Of a stretch of 64,000 bases of DNA, positions 8,946 to 17,827 are shown one piece after another. The notes below the pieces were generated by a model. That model was not told the DNA's origin and made no database searches. It saw only the letters and a program-made list of their open reading frames with translations. Origin of the DNA: Candidatus Didemnitutus sp. (GTDB lineage: Bacteria; Verrucomicrobiota; Verrucomicrobiia; Opitutales; Opitutaceae); the NCBI GenBank assembly GCA_017991595.1, contig JAGOQJ010000005.1, positions 62,001-126,000 of the forward strand, written 5' to 3'. The translations under genes and the position numbers were made by a program. Every line of letters starts with the position of its first letter. Position 1 is the first letter of the stretch.

Positions 8946-9923
8946 TCAGCGCTGCATGCGCGGCAGGAAATCGTCCGTCGTCCAGCGGCTGCCGTCGACC
9001 CGATGGATGATGCGTCCGTCGCGGTCGATGAGCAGCGTGGCGAGGTTGTGCTTGATGGTGCCGCCCTCGAACTCGCGGATGATGCCGAGCTGGGCCAGCA
9101 GGTGACGCACGGCGGCATCGGGGCCGGTGAGGAAGGACCAATTGGAAAGATCGAGGCCGCGCGCGTCGGCGTAATCCTTCAACACGCCGGGCGTGTCGTA
9201 GTCGGGATCGAGCGAGATGGAGACGAACTCCACATCCGTGACGCCGGCCTGCTTCGCGGCCTGTTGCAACTCGGACATCTTCTGCGTGGAGGCCGGACAC
9301 ATGGTCGCGACCGGGCAGCGCGTGAAGATGAAATTCATCATCACCCGCTTGCCGCGAAAGCGGTTGGCCGAGGCCGTGCGGCCTTCCTGGTCGAGCAGGA
9401 TGAAGTCGGGCGAGGATTCGCCGACCTCGCGATAGACGCCGCGGCCGCGCGTGGCGGTGTCCTGCGCGAGGGCCTTCGTGGCGGCGTCGAGCGCTCGGAC
9501 GGTCACGGCATCGTCGGGCCAGATGCGCTCGAGGTGGTAATCCGGCGCGGCGCCGCGCTCGACGATCTCGGCGCGGATGCGCTGGCCGGGTTTGGCGTTC
9601 ATGGCGTCACCGTGGGAAACTTTGAACTCCATCGTCATCGCCGGCATGTAGCCGGGGATCTCGTCGTGCGTGACGATGAGGACCTTGTTGGGAACGTCGG
9701 CGCTGAGGATCTCGCCCTTGACCGGGAAACGCGGCTCGAAGCCGCGGCTCTTCATCGCGGCGCGGTAGGCATCCGGGGTGCCCTCCGCGGGGCTCCAGAC
9801 GACGTCGCGCTCGGTGTCATCCGCGGCGGACGACGCCTCGTTGCGGCTGCAACCGGCCAGCGCCACGACCGCCATAAGGGCGCATGCGGCCAGCCGCACC
9901 GCCGTCGAATACCTCGGAATCAT
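8946..9923 (-). CDS. Sco1/SenC-type copper chaperone lipoprotein with N-terminal CusF-like domain
   Basis: The 325-residue precursor has a lipoprotein signal with lipobox LAGC (Cys25). Residues of roughly 60-130 form a CusF-like copper-binding domain (VKGEILSADVPNKVLIV... PGYMPAMTMEFKV). The C-terminal half is a Sco1/SenC thioredoxin fold. Its cysteines are C203 and C209 in FTRCPVATMCP, a five-residue spacing instead of the classical CxxxC, and a later His in IKHNLATLLID would complete the copper site. It probably supplies copper to the CuA centre of the nearby oxidase. The start at 9923 places the signal peptide correctly; an upstream ATG at 10031 would add unlikely sequence. Confidence 0.87.
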   Translation of the reverse strand: MIPRYSTAVRLAACALMAVVALAGCSRNEASSAADDTERDVVWSPAEGTPDAYRAAMKSRGFEPRFPVKGEILSADVPNKVLIVTHDEIPGYMPAMTMEFKVSHGDAMNAKPGQRIRAEIVERGAAPDYHLERIWPDDAVTVRALDAATKALAQDTATRGRGVYREVGESSPDFILLDQEGRTASANRFRGKRVMMNFIFTRCPVATMCPASTQKMSELQQAAKQAGVTDVEFVSISLDPDYDTPGVLKDYADARGLDLSNWSFLTGPDAAVRHLLAQLGIIREFEGGTIKHNLATLLIDRDGRIIHRVDGSRWTTDDFLPRMQR

Positions 9924-10020
9924 CGGCCTGACCCATTTGCCAATGCCGGATTTTGTCAAAAGGTTTGCGCCTCCACGCGGCCAAGTATCACTTGCCCTTT
10001 CCCCTGACCGTCCACGCCTG

Positions 10021-10998
10021 ATGCAACGCACGTCTCACTACAAACCCGCCCTGGCTTGGTTTGCCACGCTCGGCAGCGCCTGGGTCTTCGTCCTCGTGAC
10101 GCTCGGCGCGTTCACGACGAGCATCGGCGCCGGCATGGCGTTCCCTGACTGGCCGTTGTCGAACGGCTCGGTGAATCCCGAAGGCTGGCTGACCGATGTG
10201 GCGATGTTCGCGGAGCATTCGCACCGGCTGACGGGGGCGTTGATGGGTTTCATCACCATCGGGCTCGCCGTGTGGCTGTGGAAAGGCGAGGAGCGCATCT
10301 GGCTGCGCCGGCTCGGCTGGTGGGCGCTGGCGATCGTGATCGTGCAGGGCCTGATCGGCGGCAAGCGCGTGCTGCTCGACTCGCTGGCGGTGCCGGGCTT
10401 CGAGATGACGCTCGGGCAGATGCTGCGCATCCCGCACGGCGTGCTGGCGCAGGTGTTCGTGTGCGTGCTCTTCGCCATCGCCGCGGGACTCTCGCGCACC
10501 TGGATCGACCGGCAAGGCGGCCTGCTCGGCGCGCCGGGCGAATGCGTGCGCCGGCTGGGTTTCTGGAGCCTGTTCCTGCTATTGACCCAGCTGTGGATCG
10601 CGGCGGCGATGCGCCACAACCACGCGGGCATGGCCATCCCCTATTTCCCGTGGTCCACCGCCGAGCGCGACTGGCTGCCGCTGGCGTGGGATTACCGCGT
10701 GACGCTGCAATTCCTGCACCGGGTCATGGCGGTGGTGTTGGCCGTGATCATCAGCCTTTACGTCCGCGCGCTGTGGCGCGACGCGGCGGTGTCGCCGTTC
10801 CTGCGGAAACTGGGGCTGGGGCTCGTGGGATTGCTGGCGTTGCAGATTCTGCTTGGGGCGAAAGTCATCTGGAGCGGGCGCGACGCCTACCTCACCACGG
10901 CGCACGTGATCGTCGGGGCGTTGACGCTGGCCGTCACTTTCCTCGTGACGTTTTTCACGCATCGTCATGCGATGGAGGCCCCACCGCCCCGCGCATGA
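10021..10998 (+). CDS. ctaA: Heme A synthase (COX15/CtaA family)
   Basis: This 325-residue polytopic membrane protein has about eight hydrophobic segments in two similar halves. Conserved His positions include EHSHRLTGALMG in the first half and FLHRVMAVVLAV in the second, as in CtaA/COX15. It oxidises heme O to heme A for cytochrome oxidase. The ATG at 10021 follows a 97-bp divergent promoter region shared with the Sco-like gene. Its stop overlaps the start of ctaB (ATGA). Confidence 0.9.
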   Translation: MQRTSHYKPALAWFATLGSAWVFVLVTLGAFTTSIGAGMAFPDWPLSNGSVNPEGWLTDVAMFAEHSHRLTGALMGFITIGLAVWLWKGEERIWLRRLGWWALAIVIVQGLIGGKRVLLDSLAVPGFEMTLGQMLRIPHGVLAQVFVCVLFAIAAGLSRTWIDRQGGLLGAPGECVRRLGFWSLFLLLTQLWIAAAMRHNHAGMAIPYFPWSTAERDWLPLAWDYRVTLQFLHRVMAVVLAVIISLYVRALWRDAAVSPFLRKLGLGLVGLLALQILLGAKVIWSGRDAYLTTAHVIVGALTLAVTFLVTFFTHRHAMEAPPPRA

Positions 10999-11900
10999 CC
11001 CCGAGCGAATCCATCCCGCCCTCCTCCGCCCCGCGGGCGACGTGGCGCCATTACCTGGAACTGACGAAGCCGCGGCTGAGCCTGCTTTCCGTGACGACTG
11101 CCATGCTCGGCTACATGGCCGCGGTGCCCAATTGGGAATGGTTGCGCACCGGCTGGCTCGTGCTCGGCACGGCGCTGTGCGCGGGCGGCGTGGCGGCGTT
11201 GAACCAGTGGATGGAATCCGACACGGACGCGAAAATGCAGCGCACCGCCGGGCGCCCGCTCCCGACCGGCACGGTGCAACCCGGCTCCGCCTTCGTGCTC
11301 GGCTGGGTGCTCTGCGTGGCCGGTCTGGCCGTGCTCTTCCGCCAAGTGAACGGCATGTCGGCCTTCCTCGGCTTGGCGACGATCGTGGCTTACCTTGCCA
11401 TCTACACGCCGGCCAAGCGCTGGTCGCGCTGGTCGACGGAGATCGGCGCCATCAGCGGCGCCTTCCCGCCGATGATCGGCTGGGCGGCGGCCGGCCGCTC
11501 GAATCCCGAGCTGGGCTGGAACCTCTTCGCCATCCTCTACACGTGGCAGATGCCGCACTTCTTCTCGCTGGCTTGGACTTACCGCAAGGACTACGCGGCG
11601 GCCGGCATGCCGATGCTCTCGGTCGTCGACCCGAGCGGACGCAAGGTGGCGACGCGTTCCTTCGTGTGGACGGTGCTGCTGATGGTCGCGGGCGCGATGC
11701 CCACGCTGCTCGGCTATTGTTCGTGGTATTACTTCGCGTTCGCGGTGGTGCTCGGGTTGTGGATGCTGAAATCGGCCTTCCACTTCCTCGATCCGGCACG
11801 GCGCGACACCGAGGCCCGGCGGCTTTTCTACATCACGCTGGCCTACCTGCCGCTGCTGCTCGGCCTGCTGGTGGCGGACCGCATGTTTTTCCGGCTCTGA
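10995..11900 (+). CDS. ctaB: Protoheme IX farnesyltransferase (heme O synthase)
   Basis: This 301-residue UbiA-family prenyltransferase has the CtaB signature: TKPRLSLLSV near the N-terminus, then NQWMESDTDAKMQRTAGRPL, which includes the Asp-rich prenyl diphosphate site. The second conserved loop appears as WQMPHFFSLAW followed by YRKDYAAAGMPML. It farnesylates heme B to heme O, the substrate of CtaA. Translation is probably coupled to ctaA through the 4-base overlap. Confidence 0.93.
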   Translation: MTPSESIPPSSAPRATWRHYLELTKPRLSLLSVTTAMLGYMAAVPNWEWLRTGWLVLGTALCAGGVAALNQWMESDTDAKMQRTAGRPLPTGTVQPGSAFVLGWVLCVAGLAVLFRQVNGMSAFLGLATIVAYLAIYTPAKRWSRWSTEIGAISGAFPPMIGWAAAGRSNPELGWNLFAILYTWQMPHFFSLAWTYRKDYAAAGMPMLSVVDPSGRKVATRSFVWTVLLMVAGAMPTLLGYCSWYYFAFAVVLGLWMLKSAFHFLDPARRDTEARRLFYITLAYLPLLLGLLVADRMFFRL

Positions 11901-11953
11901 AGCGCCCTGACCGCGAATCCACGCCGGCGCGCCGCCCGTAATCACTTCCCACC

Positions 11954-12406
11954 ATGTCCCTCGACGACATCCCCGCCCTGAACGCCGGCCTCAATGCGCT
12001 CGCGACCGTCCTCATGACGATCGGCTTCGTGCTCATCAAGCAGGGCAAACGCGAAGGCCATCGCGCGGCCATGCTCTCGGCCGGCGTCGTCTCGGCGATT
12101 TTCCTCGTCGGCTACGTCACGCACAAAGCCCTGAAAGGCGCCGCGGCCGGCGCAGGCGAGGCGATCCACACGGAGTTCGGCGGCGAAGGAGCGATCCGCC
12201 TCGTCTATTATGTGATGCTGATCACGCACGTCCTGCTCGCGATCGCGATCGCCTACCTCGTGCCGCGCACCTTCTGGCTCGCGATCAAGGGCAACTACGA
12301 GGTGCACAAGCGCTGGGCCCGTTTCACCTACCCGATCTGGTATTACGTCAGCGTCACCGGCGTGCTGGTCTATTTCTTCCTCTACGTCTGGTGGCCGAAG
12401 CCGTAA
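11954..12406 (+). CDS. DUF420 membrane protein (YozB/CtaM-like), oxidase-associated
   Basis: This 150-residue protein has four predicted membrane helices and matches the DUF420 pattern: an N-terminal 'LNAGLNALATVLMTIGFVLIKQGKREGHRAAML' region, a HKA segment, 'THVLLAIAIAYLVP', and a C-terminal 'HKRWARFTYPIWYYVSVTGVLVY'. A staphylococcal member, CtaM, is required for active heme-copper oxidase, so a late role in oxidase maturation is plausible. It lies 53 bp after ctaB and should be the last gene of the ctaA-ctaB transcript. Confidence 0.82.
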   Translation: MSLDDIPALNAGLNALATVLMTIGFVLIKQGKREGHRAAMLSAGVVSAIFLVGYVTHKALKGAAAGAGEAIHTEFGGEGAIRLVYYVMLITHVLLAIAIAYLVPRTFWLAIKGNYEVHKRWARFTYPIWYYVSVTGVLVYFFLYVWWPKP

Positions 12407-12430
12407 CCCGGCCCGAAGCCGGCCGGGCAC

Positions 12431-12458
12431 AAAAAAAGCCGGGCCCGCGGGCCCGGCT
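12431..12458 (-). terminator. Strong intrinsic terminator after the blue copper protein gene
   Basis: A perfect 10-bp GC-rich palindrome (arms 12437-12446 and 12449-12458) has a 2-nt spacer and is flanked by seven A residues at 12431-12437. Read on the minus strand this is a hairpin followed by a U tract, 28 bp past the end of the azurin-like gene. It also sits after the DUF420 gene and may stop convergent transcription. Confidence 0.8.
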
Positions 12459-12485
12459 GGATGAAAGCGGAAGCGAATGGCGCGC

Positions 12486-12980
12486 TTACTTGACGACGAG
12501 CACACCCTTCATGCCGGCCTGGTAGTGCGCGGGGAAGGAGCAGAGGAACACGTATTCGCCCGGCTCGCTGGGGGCGGTGAAGCTGACCTCGTCGGTCTGC
12601 TTCGGCCCGAGCAGCTTGGTGTGGGCGATGATCTGCTCCTGGAAGCTGGCGGGGATGTAGTCCGTCGCCTGAGCGGTGATGGCGGCCTTGTCGAAGGCCT
12701 CCACATCGGCGCCCTTCTTGAGCAGCACCCAGTTGTGGCCCATCGCGGCCTTGGGCATGCTGCCGATGTTGGTGAGGATGACCTTCACGGTCTGGCCCGC
12801 CTTCACCTCGGCGCGGTTGAGGTTGAACTTCATGCTGTCATTCGCCGTGAACTCGAGCGTGGCGAACGCCGCGTCGGTGGTGGCGGCAGCGCCGGAGCCG
12901 GCGGTGGATTCCTGTTTACCGCAGCCGGCCAGGGCGAGGACGCCGGCCAGAGCGAAGAGAGCAAGGGTGTGGTGTTTCAT
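12486..12980 (-). CDS. Azurin/auracyanin-like type I copper lipoprotein
   Basis: The 164-residue precursor has a lipoprotein signal ending in LAGC (Cys20). The mature part is a cupredoxin. All four type I copper ligands can be placed: His82 in GHNW, Cys147 and His152 in FLCSFPAHY, and Met157 in AGMKG. The His-to-Met spacing is five residues, as in auracyanin, rather than four as in azurin. It is a membrane-tethered periplasmic electron carrier. Its position between the heme A genes and coxBACD suggests it donates electrons to the caa3 oxidase or accepts them from an upstream complex. The start at 12980 puts the lipobox at the normal distance. Confidence 0.9.
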   Translation of the reverse strand: MKHHTLALFALAGVLALAGCGKQESTAGSGAAATTDAAFATLEFTANDSMKFNLNRAEVKAGQTVKVILTNIGSMPKAAMGHNWVLLKKGADVEAFDKAAITAQATDYIPASFQEQIIAHTKLLGPKQTDEVSFTAPSEPGEYVFLCSFPAHYQAGMKGVLVVK

Positions 12981-13208
12981 AGACGAGCGCATCATCGCAC
13001 AGGTTGGGAAAACGCGCAATGACCTGGGTCAAGAAACTCGCTCGCTAATGTCCGGCGAGGCCGGGTTAATATCCGTCGCAAAAGGGTTTTGGAGATTCGC
13101 GCTACGCATAAATTGTCTTTTTTTTGCGGTTGAAATGGGCTCCGAGATGCGAACGCTGGCCGCCTTTCCGCGGCGCCGGCCTCCCCTGCCGGAGCCCAAC
13201 GACCTCAC

Positions 13209-14495
13209 ATGACTCGCACACGCTCTGCTCACCGCACGTTCCTTTCCGCTGGCGCACTCTCGCTGGCCCTCCTGAGCCTGCTCTGCCTCACGGGATGCTC
13301 GGATATCTTCAACCTGAGCGGCCACATGTCGACCCGTGACACGGCCGGTCCCGTCGCCCGCGCGCAATGGGATGTCTTCATGGTCACGGTGTGGGTGACG
13401 CTGTTCATCTTCATCGTCGTGGGCGCCGTGCTGGCCTACGCGCAGATCAAGTTCCGCGCGAAGAACAGCGCCGACGAGCACGCCGAGCCGCCGCCGCAGG
13501 GCCACGGCAACCCGCTGATCGAGATCGGCCTCATCGTCGCCTCGGTCGCGCTGCTCGTCATCATCGCCATCCCCACGCTCAAGAACATCTGGTATACCCA
13601 CGACGTGCCGGAGGCCGAGAAGGCCAACGCGATGGATGTCAACGCCGTCGGCTACCAATGGTGGTTCAAGTTCGAATACACCGGCGAGAAGGTCCAGCTG
13701 CCCGACGGCGGCGAGGCCACGCTGGTGACCGGCAACGAGCTCGTCATCCCCGCCAACGTCCCGGTGCGCGTGCACCTGCGCACGATCGACGTCATCCACA
13801 GCTTCTGGGTCCCGAAACTCGCCGGCAAGGTCGACATGATCCCGAACCGCGCGAACTTCCTCTGGATGCAGGCCGACAAGCCCGGTTACTACTACGGCCA
13901 GTGCGCCGAGTATTGCGGCGAGTCGCATGCGATCATGCGCTTCCGCGTCATCGCGCTCTCGCCCTCCGACTACGTCAAGTGGCTCGACAACCAGAAGGCC
14001 GCCGCCCGCACCGCCACCGCCGCCGCGATCCGCCGCGAGGGCGAGCAGGTGCGGATGGAGTTCGCCTCGCTGCCCGCCACCGGCCCGCGCAGCACGCTGG
14101 CCTCCACCAACGGCAGCCTCGACACCGATCCCCTCTCCGCTTGGAAGTCCAAACAGCACCCCGAGGCCGGCGAAAACGCCGCGCTCATCGCCGAGGGCCG
14201 CCGGCTGTTCAAGGAGAAGACCTGCATCAGCTGCCACACGGTCCGCGGCCATGAAGGCATCGGCATCACCGGCCCCGACCTGACGCACGTCGGCTCCCGC
14301 TCCACCATCGCCGCCGGCGTGCTGGAGAACACGCCCGAGCGCCTCTTCCAGTGGATCAAGGACCCGAACTACTTCAAACCGGGCAACAAGATGTATGTGG
14401 GCGGCTACGTCGACGCCGCGACGCGCCAACCGCTCTTCACGCTGAACGACGAGGAGATCCACGCCCTCGTCGCCTACCTGCAGAGCCTCAAATAA
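13209..14495 (+). CDS. coxB: Cytochrome c oxidase subunit II with fused cytochrome c (caa3 type)
   Basis: The precursor has 428 residues. A lipoprotein-like signal (LTGC, Cys30) and two membrane helices lead into the CuA cupredoxin domain, whose ligands are visible in QCAEYCGESHAIM (C232, C236, H240, M243). A linker of about 70 residues follows. The C-terminus is a class I cytochrome c domain with heme motif CISCH (339-343) and an axial Met candidate in NKMYVGG. This is the caa3 architecture, in which electrons enter through the fused cytochrome. The 228 bp upstream, shared with the divergent azurin-like gene, contain a small TGACC-TG-GGTCA inverted repeat at 13020-13031 and an AT-rich stretch near 13105-13125 that probably holds promoters. 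Confidence 0.94.
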   Translation: MTRTRSAHRTFLSAGALSLALLSLLCLTGCSDIFNLSGHMSTRDTAGPVARAQWDVFMVTVWVTLFIFIVVGAVLAYAQIKFRAKNSADEHAEPPPQGHGNPLIEIGLIVASVALLVIIAIPTLKNIWYTHDVPEAEKANAMDVNAVGYQWWFKFEYTGEKVQLPDGGEATLVTGNELVIPANVPVRVHLRTIDVIHSFWVPKLAGKVDMIPNRANFLWMQADKPGYYYGQCAEYCGESHAIMRFRVIALSPSDYVKWLDNQKAAARTATAAAIRREGEQVRMEFASLPATGPRSTLASTNGSLDTDPLSAWKSKQHPEAGENAALIAEGRRLFKEKTCISCHTVRGHEGIGITGPDLTHVGSRSTIAAGVLENTPERLFQWIKDPNYFKPGNKMYVGGYVDAATRQPLFTLNDEEIHALVAYLQSLK

Positions 14496-14543
14496 GCGCG
14501 CTCCACTCCGCCCTCCTTCAACCGCACCCAACTTTTTATTCCC

Positions 14544-16496
14544 ATGGCCCAAGCACTGGCTAAATCCGATTACCACGGCACCGAGCACGCCGCCCCGAAG
14601 CCGATCGAGCTCCTGCCGCGACCGACGTCCCGGACCGGTCTCGTCAGCTGGCTCACGACGGTGGACCACAAGAAGATCGGCCTGATGTATGCCGCCTTCG
14701 CGTGCATCTTCTTCCTCATCGGCGGCCTCGAGGCGCTGCTCATCCGCACACAGCTCATCGTGCCGAACAACCGTTTCATCAGCGCCCAGTTCTACAACGA
14801 GCTGTTCACGATGCACGGCACCACGATGATCTTCCTCGCGGTGATGCCGCTGAACTCGGCGTTCTTCAACCTGCTCATCCCGCTCCAAATCGGCGCGCGC
14901 GACGTCGCGTTCCCCCGCCTGAATACGTTCTCGCTTTGGACCTTCGTCGCCGGCGCGATCATCCTCAACGTCGGCTGGCTCTCCTACGTGTTCCCCGAGA
15001 CGTTCACCTTCGGCCTGCCCGACGCCGGCTGGTTCGGCTACGCCCCGCTGACCTCCAAGGTCTTCACGCCCGATGCCTCGACCGACCTGTGGATCCTCGG
15101 TCTCCAGATCCTCGGTCTCTCCTCCATCGTGGCCTCGCTGAACTTCATCGTCACGATCATCAATCTCCGCGCGCCCGGTCTCACCATGATGCGCCTGCCG
15201 GTGTTCACCTGGATGACGCTCATCACCAGCTTCCTCCTCGTGCTCGCGCTGCCCGCCATCGCCATCGCGCTGGTCGAGGTGATGTTCGACCGTCACTTCG
15301 GCACGAACTTCTTCGAAGCCTCCAACGGCGGCCAGCCCATCCTCTGGCAGCACCTCTTCTGGGTGTTCGGCCATCCGGAGGTTTACATCCTCATCCTCCC
15401 GCCGATGGGCTACGTCTCGGAGATCCTCCCGACCTTCGCCCGCAAGCCGCTCTTCGGCTACCCGATCATCGTCTTCTCGGGCGCGGCCATCGGCTTCATC
15501 GGCTTCGGCGTGTGGAGCCACCACATGTTCACCACCGGCATGGGCACCGTCGCCACGGCCGCGTTCTCCATCGCCACCATGGCCATCGCCGTGCCGACGG
15601 GCGTGAAGATCTTCAACTGGATCGGCACCCTCTGGGGCGGCCAGATCATGACGCGCACGCCCATGATGTTCGCCCTCGGCTTCATCTGGATGTTCATGCT
15701 CGGCGGCTTCTCGGGCATCATGCACTCCGCCGCGCCGGCCGACGCCCAGCAGCAGGATTCCTACTTCGTCATCGCGCACTTCCACTACGTGCTCATCGGC
15801 GGCGCCACCTTCGCGCTGCTCGCCGCGATCCACTTCTGGTTCCCGAAGTTCTTCGGCCGCCTCGTGCCGGAATTCTGGGGCAAGCTCTCATTCTGGATCA
15901 TCTTCGTCGGCTTCAACACGACGTTCTTCCCGATGCACTTCCTCGGCCTGAACGGCATGCCGCGCCGCACCTGGACCTACGATGCCAACATGGGTTGGAA
16001 CGAAGCCAACTTCATCGCCACTTGCGGCGCCTACCTCCTCGGCCTCGGCATCTTCACCTACTTCGCCGTCCTGATCTACACTTACTTCAAGGGCGAGAAG
16101 GCCGGCAACGATCCGTGGGACGGCCGCACGCTCGAGTGGTCCATCCCTTCGCCGCCGCCGGAGTATAACTTCAAGGCCATCCCCACGGTCCACGCCCGCG
16201 ATGCCTACTGGTATGAGAAGCATCACAAGGAGGAGATCGCCAAGGAGCAGGCCGAGCACATGCAGGCCGAGTCCGCGCACGGTGGCATCCACATGCCCGA
16301 CCAGTCGTGGTATCCGCTCTTCGCCTCCATCGGCCTCCTCGTGGGCGCGCTCGCCTTCGCCTTCGGCCAGATCCCGCTCGCGATCGGCGGCGGCATCGTC
16401 CTGTTCCTCAGCTGCTACCTCTGGGCGCTCGAAGGCCCCGGCGGCTACCACATCCACCTCGACGAAAAGGGCAACGAGACCATCTCGCGCCACTAA
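14544..16496 (+). CDS. coxA: Cytochrome c oxidase subunit I
   Basis: This 650-residue heme-copper oxidase catalytic subunit has the full ligand set: H91 for low-spin heme a, H277 with the cross-linked Tyr in HPEVY (Y281), H326-H327 for CuB, and H412/H414 in HFHYV. The tyrosine in the HPEVY motif places it in the A family. After the core there is an extension of about 120 residues with a charged stretch (EKHHKEEIAKEQAEHMQAE) and two more hydrophobic segments, as in caa3 subunits with extra helices. The gene starts 48 bp after coxB. Confidence 0.95.
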   Translation: MAQALAKSDYHGTEHAAPKPIELLPRPTSRTGLVSWLTTVDHKKIGLMYAAFACIFFLIGGLEALLIRTQLIVPNNRFISAQFYNELFTMHGTTMIFLAVMPLNSAFFNLLIPLQIGARDVAFPRLNTFSLWTFVAGAIILNVGWLSYVFPETFTFGLPDAGWFGYAPLTSKVFTPDASTDLWILGLQILGLSSIVASLNFIVTIINLRAPGLTMMRLPVFTWMTLITSFLLVLALPAIAIALVEVMFDRHFGTNFFEASNGGQPILWQHLFWVFGHPEVYILILPPMGYVSEILPTFARKPLFGYPIIVFSGAAIGFIGFGVWSHHMFTTGMGTVATAAFSIATMAIAVPTGVKIFNWIGTLWGGQIMTRTPMMFALGFIWMFMLGGFSGIMHSAAPADAQQQDSYFVIAHFHYVLIGGATFALLAAIHFWFPKFFGRLVPEFWGKLSFWIIFVGFNTTFFPMHFLGLNGMPRRTWTYDANMGWNEANFIATCGAYLLGLGIFTYFAVLIYTYFKGEKAGNDPWDGRTLEWSIPSPPPEYNFKAIPTVHARDAYWYEKHHKEEIAKEQAEHMQAESAHGGIHMPDQSWYPLFASIGLLVGALAFAFGQIPLAIGGGIVLFLSCYLWALEGPGGYHIHLDEKGNETISRH

Positions 16497-16522
16497 GCCG
16501 TCCCCGGACCACTTCCCTACCC

Positions 16523-17374
16523 ATGAGCAGTCACGCCTCCGCCGGCGCCATCGACCATCACCACGATCCGTCCACCGCGACGGGCATTCCGAACAAGAAG
16601 CTCCTCTGGTGGGCTTTCCTGGCCTCGGACTGCATGTTCTTCGGTGCCCTCATTTCGACGCATCTCGTCTACCGCATCAACCCGCCGCCGGGTAACCACG
16701 TGCCCACGCAGGTCTTCGACCTCGAGCTGACGTCGTTCTCGACGTTCATCCTGCTCATGTCGTCCCTCATGATGGCGCTCGCGGTGAACGCCATCCAGCG
16801 CGGCCAGCTCCGATCGATGCGGAATTCCCTCCTCACGACGATCTTCTTCGGCTGCATCTTCCTTGGCTGCCAGGTGTATGAGTTCGTGCACTTCGTCCAC
16901 GAGAAGAAGATGACGCTCTCGAACAGCCTCTTCGGCTCGACGTTCTACACCCTCACCGGCACGCACGGCACGCACGTCGCCATCGGCGTGCTCATCCTCG
17001 GCCTGATGTATGTCCGCTCCTTCAAGTCCTCCTCCCCGCACAGCGGCGGCTGGGGCGAATTCCTGAAGACCGCCGTGCACGTCGCCGCCGTCTGCGTGGC
17101 GATGGCCGTCACCTTCATCGTCGTCGTCCCGGCCGGCATCGGCCTGGTCAAGGGCGAGGTCGCCCTCGGCGCGTTCCTCAGCGGCAACCTCATGCCGTTG
17201 CTGGCTCTGGCCGGCGCGGGTGTCGTCATGGCGTGGCTCGGACGCGCGAGCCACGGCGTCGACTTCGGCGAGCGCAACGCCATCGACGTCGAGGCGGTCG
17301 GCCTCTACTGGCACTTCGTCGACATCGTCTGGATCGTGATCTTCACCGCCGTTTACCTGCTCGAATACCTCTAA
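16523..17374 (+). CDS. coxC: Cytochrome c oxidase subunit III
   Basis: The 283-residue membrane protein has the subunit III pattern: 'KLLWWAFLASDCMFFGALISTHLVYR', then FYTLTGTHGTHVAIGVLIL, and a C-terminal YWHFVDIVWIVIFTAVYLLEYL. Compared with short caa3 subunit III proteins it carries an insertion of about 70 residues with two extra hydrophobic stretches between THGTHV and the final helix. The N-terminus is His-rich (DHHHD). The ATG at 16523 is 26 bp after coxA. Confidence 0.92.
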   Translation: MSSHASAGAIDHHHDPSTATGIPNKKLLWWAFLASDCMFFGALISTHLVYRINPPPGNHVPTQVFDLELTSFSTFILLMSSLMMALAVNAIQRGQLRSMRNSLLTTIFFGCIFLGCQVYEFVHFVHEKKMTLSNSLFGSTFYTLTGTHGTHVAIGVLILGLMYVRSFKSSSPHSGGWGEFLKTAVHVAAVCVAMAVTFIVVVPAGIGLVKGEVALGAFLSGNLMPLLALAGAGVVMAWLGRASHGVDFGERNAIDVEAVGLYWHFVDIVWIVIFTAVYLLEYL

Positions 17375-17381
17375 TCTCACC

Positions 17382-17735
17382 ATGTCCGCTCACGCTTCCA
17401 CCGCTCCGGCCGCCGCCGGCCATCACGAGCCGAGCAAGTTCCACATCTACGTCCAGATCGCGATGTTGCTCGGCGTGATCACCGGCATCGAGATCGTGCT
17501 GATCTACCTGCCGTTCGCCAAATGGCTCGTGGTCACGGGACTCGTCGTGCTCTCCGCCGTGAAGTTCCTCTACGTTATTTTCTACTTCATGCACCTGAAG
17601 TGGGATAAGGCGTTTTGCACGGTCCTGTTCTTCATCGGCATGGTCCTCGCCGGCGGCACGATGTGGGCGCTGCTCCACCTCTTCGGCGCCGAAGCCAGCA
17701 AGCCCCTGACCTCGGTCATCGGCATGCTGCACTGA
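17382..17735 (+). CDS. coxD: Cytochrome c oxidase subunit IV (bacterial type)
   Basis: This 117-residue protein has three hydrophobic segments and resembles the prokaryotic subunit IV family. The family-like core reads FLYVIFYFMHLKWDKAF. It probably stabilises the assembled caa3 complex. The gene begins 7 bp after coxC and is followed by a strong terminator, so it closes the coxBACD transcript. Confidence 0.85.
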   Translation: MSAHASTAPAAAGHHEPSKFHIYVQIAMLLGVITGIEIVLIYLPFAKWLVVTGLVVLSAVKFLYVIFYFMHLKWDKAFCTVLFFIGMVLAGGTMWALLHLFGAEASKPLTSVIGMLH

Positions 17736-17760
17736 ACCGCCCCGCCGACCAATCCCGCTC

Positions 17761-17788
17761 AAAGCCGCGCCGACCGCGCGGCTTTTTT
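17761..17788 (+). terminator. Intrinsic terminator after coxD
   Basis: The stem AAGCCGCG (17762-17769) pairs with CGCGGCTT (17777-17784) around a 7-nt loop, and the run of T residues continues beyond the stem on the plus strand. It separates coxBACD from ctaG. Confidence 0.8.
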
Positions 17789-17827
17789 GTTTCCAGAGCC
17801 TGCCCGGGCTCCACACTGTCCCTCCGC

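Noticed and set aside
13020..13031. TGACC-TG-GGTCA inverted repeat between the azurin-like gene and coxB
   Set aside because: Only 5-bp arms; at this GC content such repeats occur by chance, and there is no second copy near the other oxidase genes, so I do not call it an operator.
13029..15833. A 934-residue open frame on the minus strand across coxB and coxA
   Set aside because: It is antisense to coxB/coxA, is dominated by Gly, Glu, Arg and His with no family pattern, and arises from high GC codon use.
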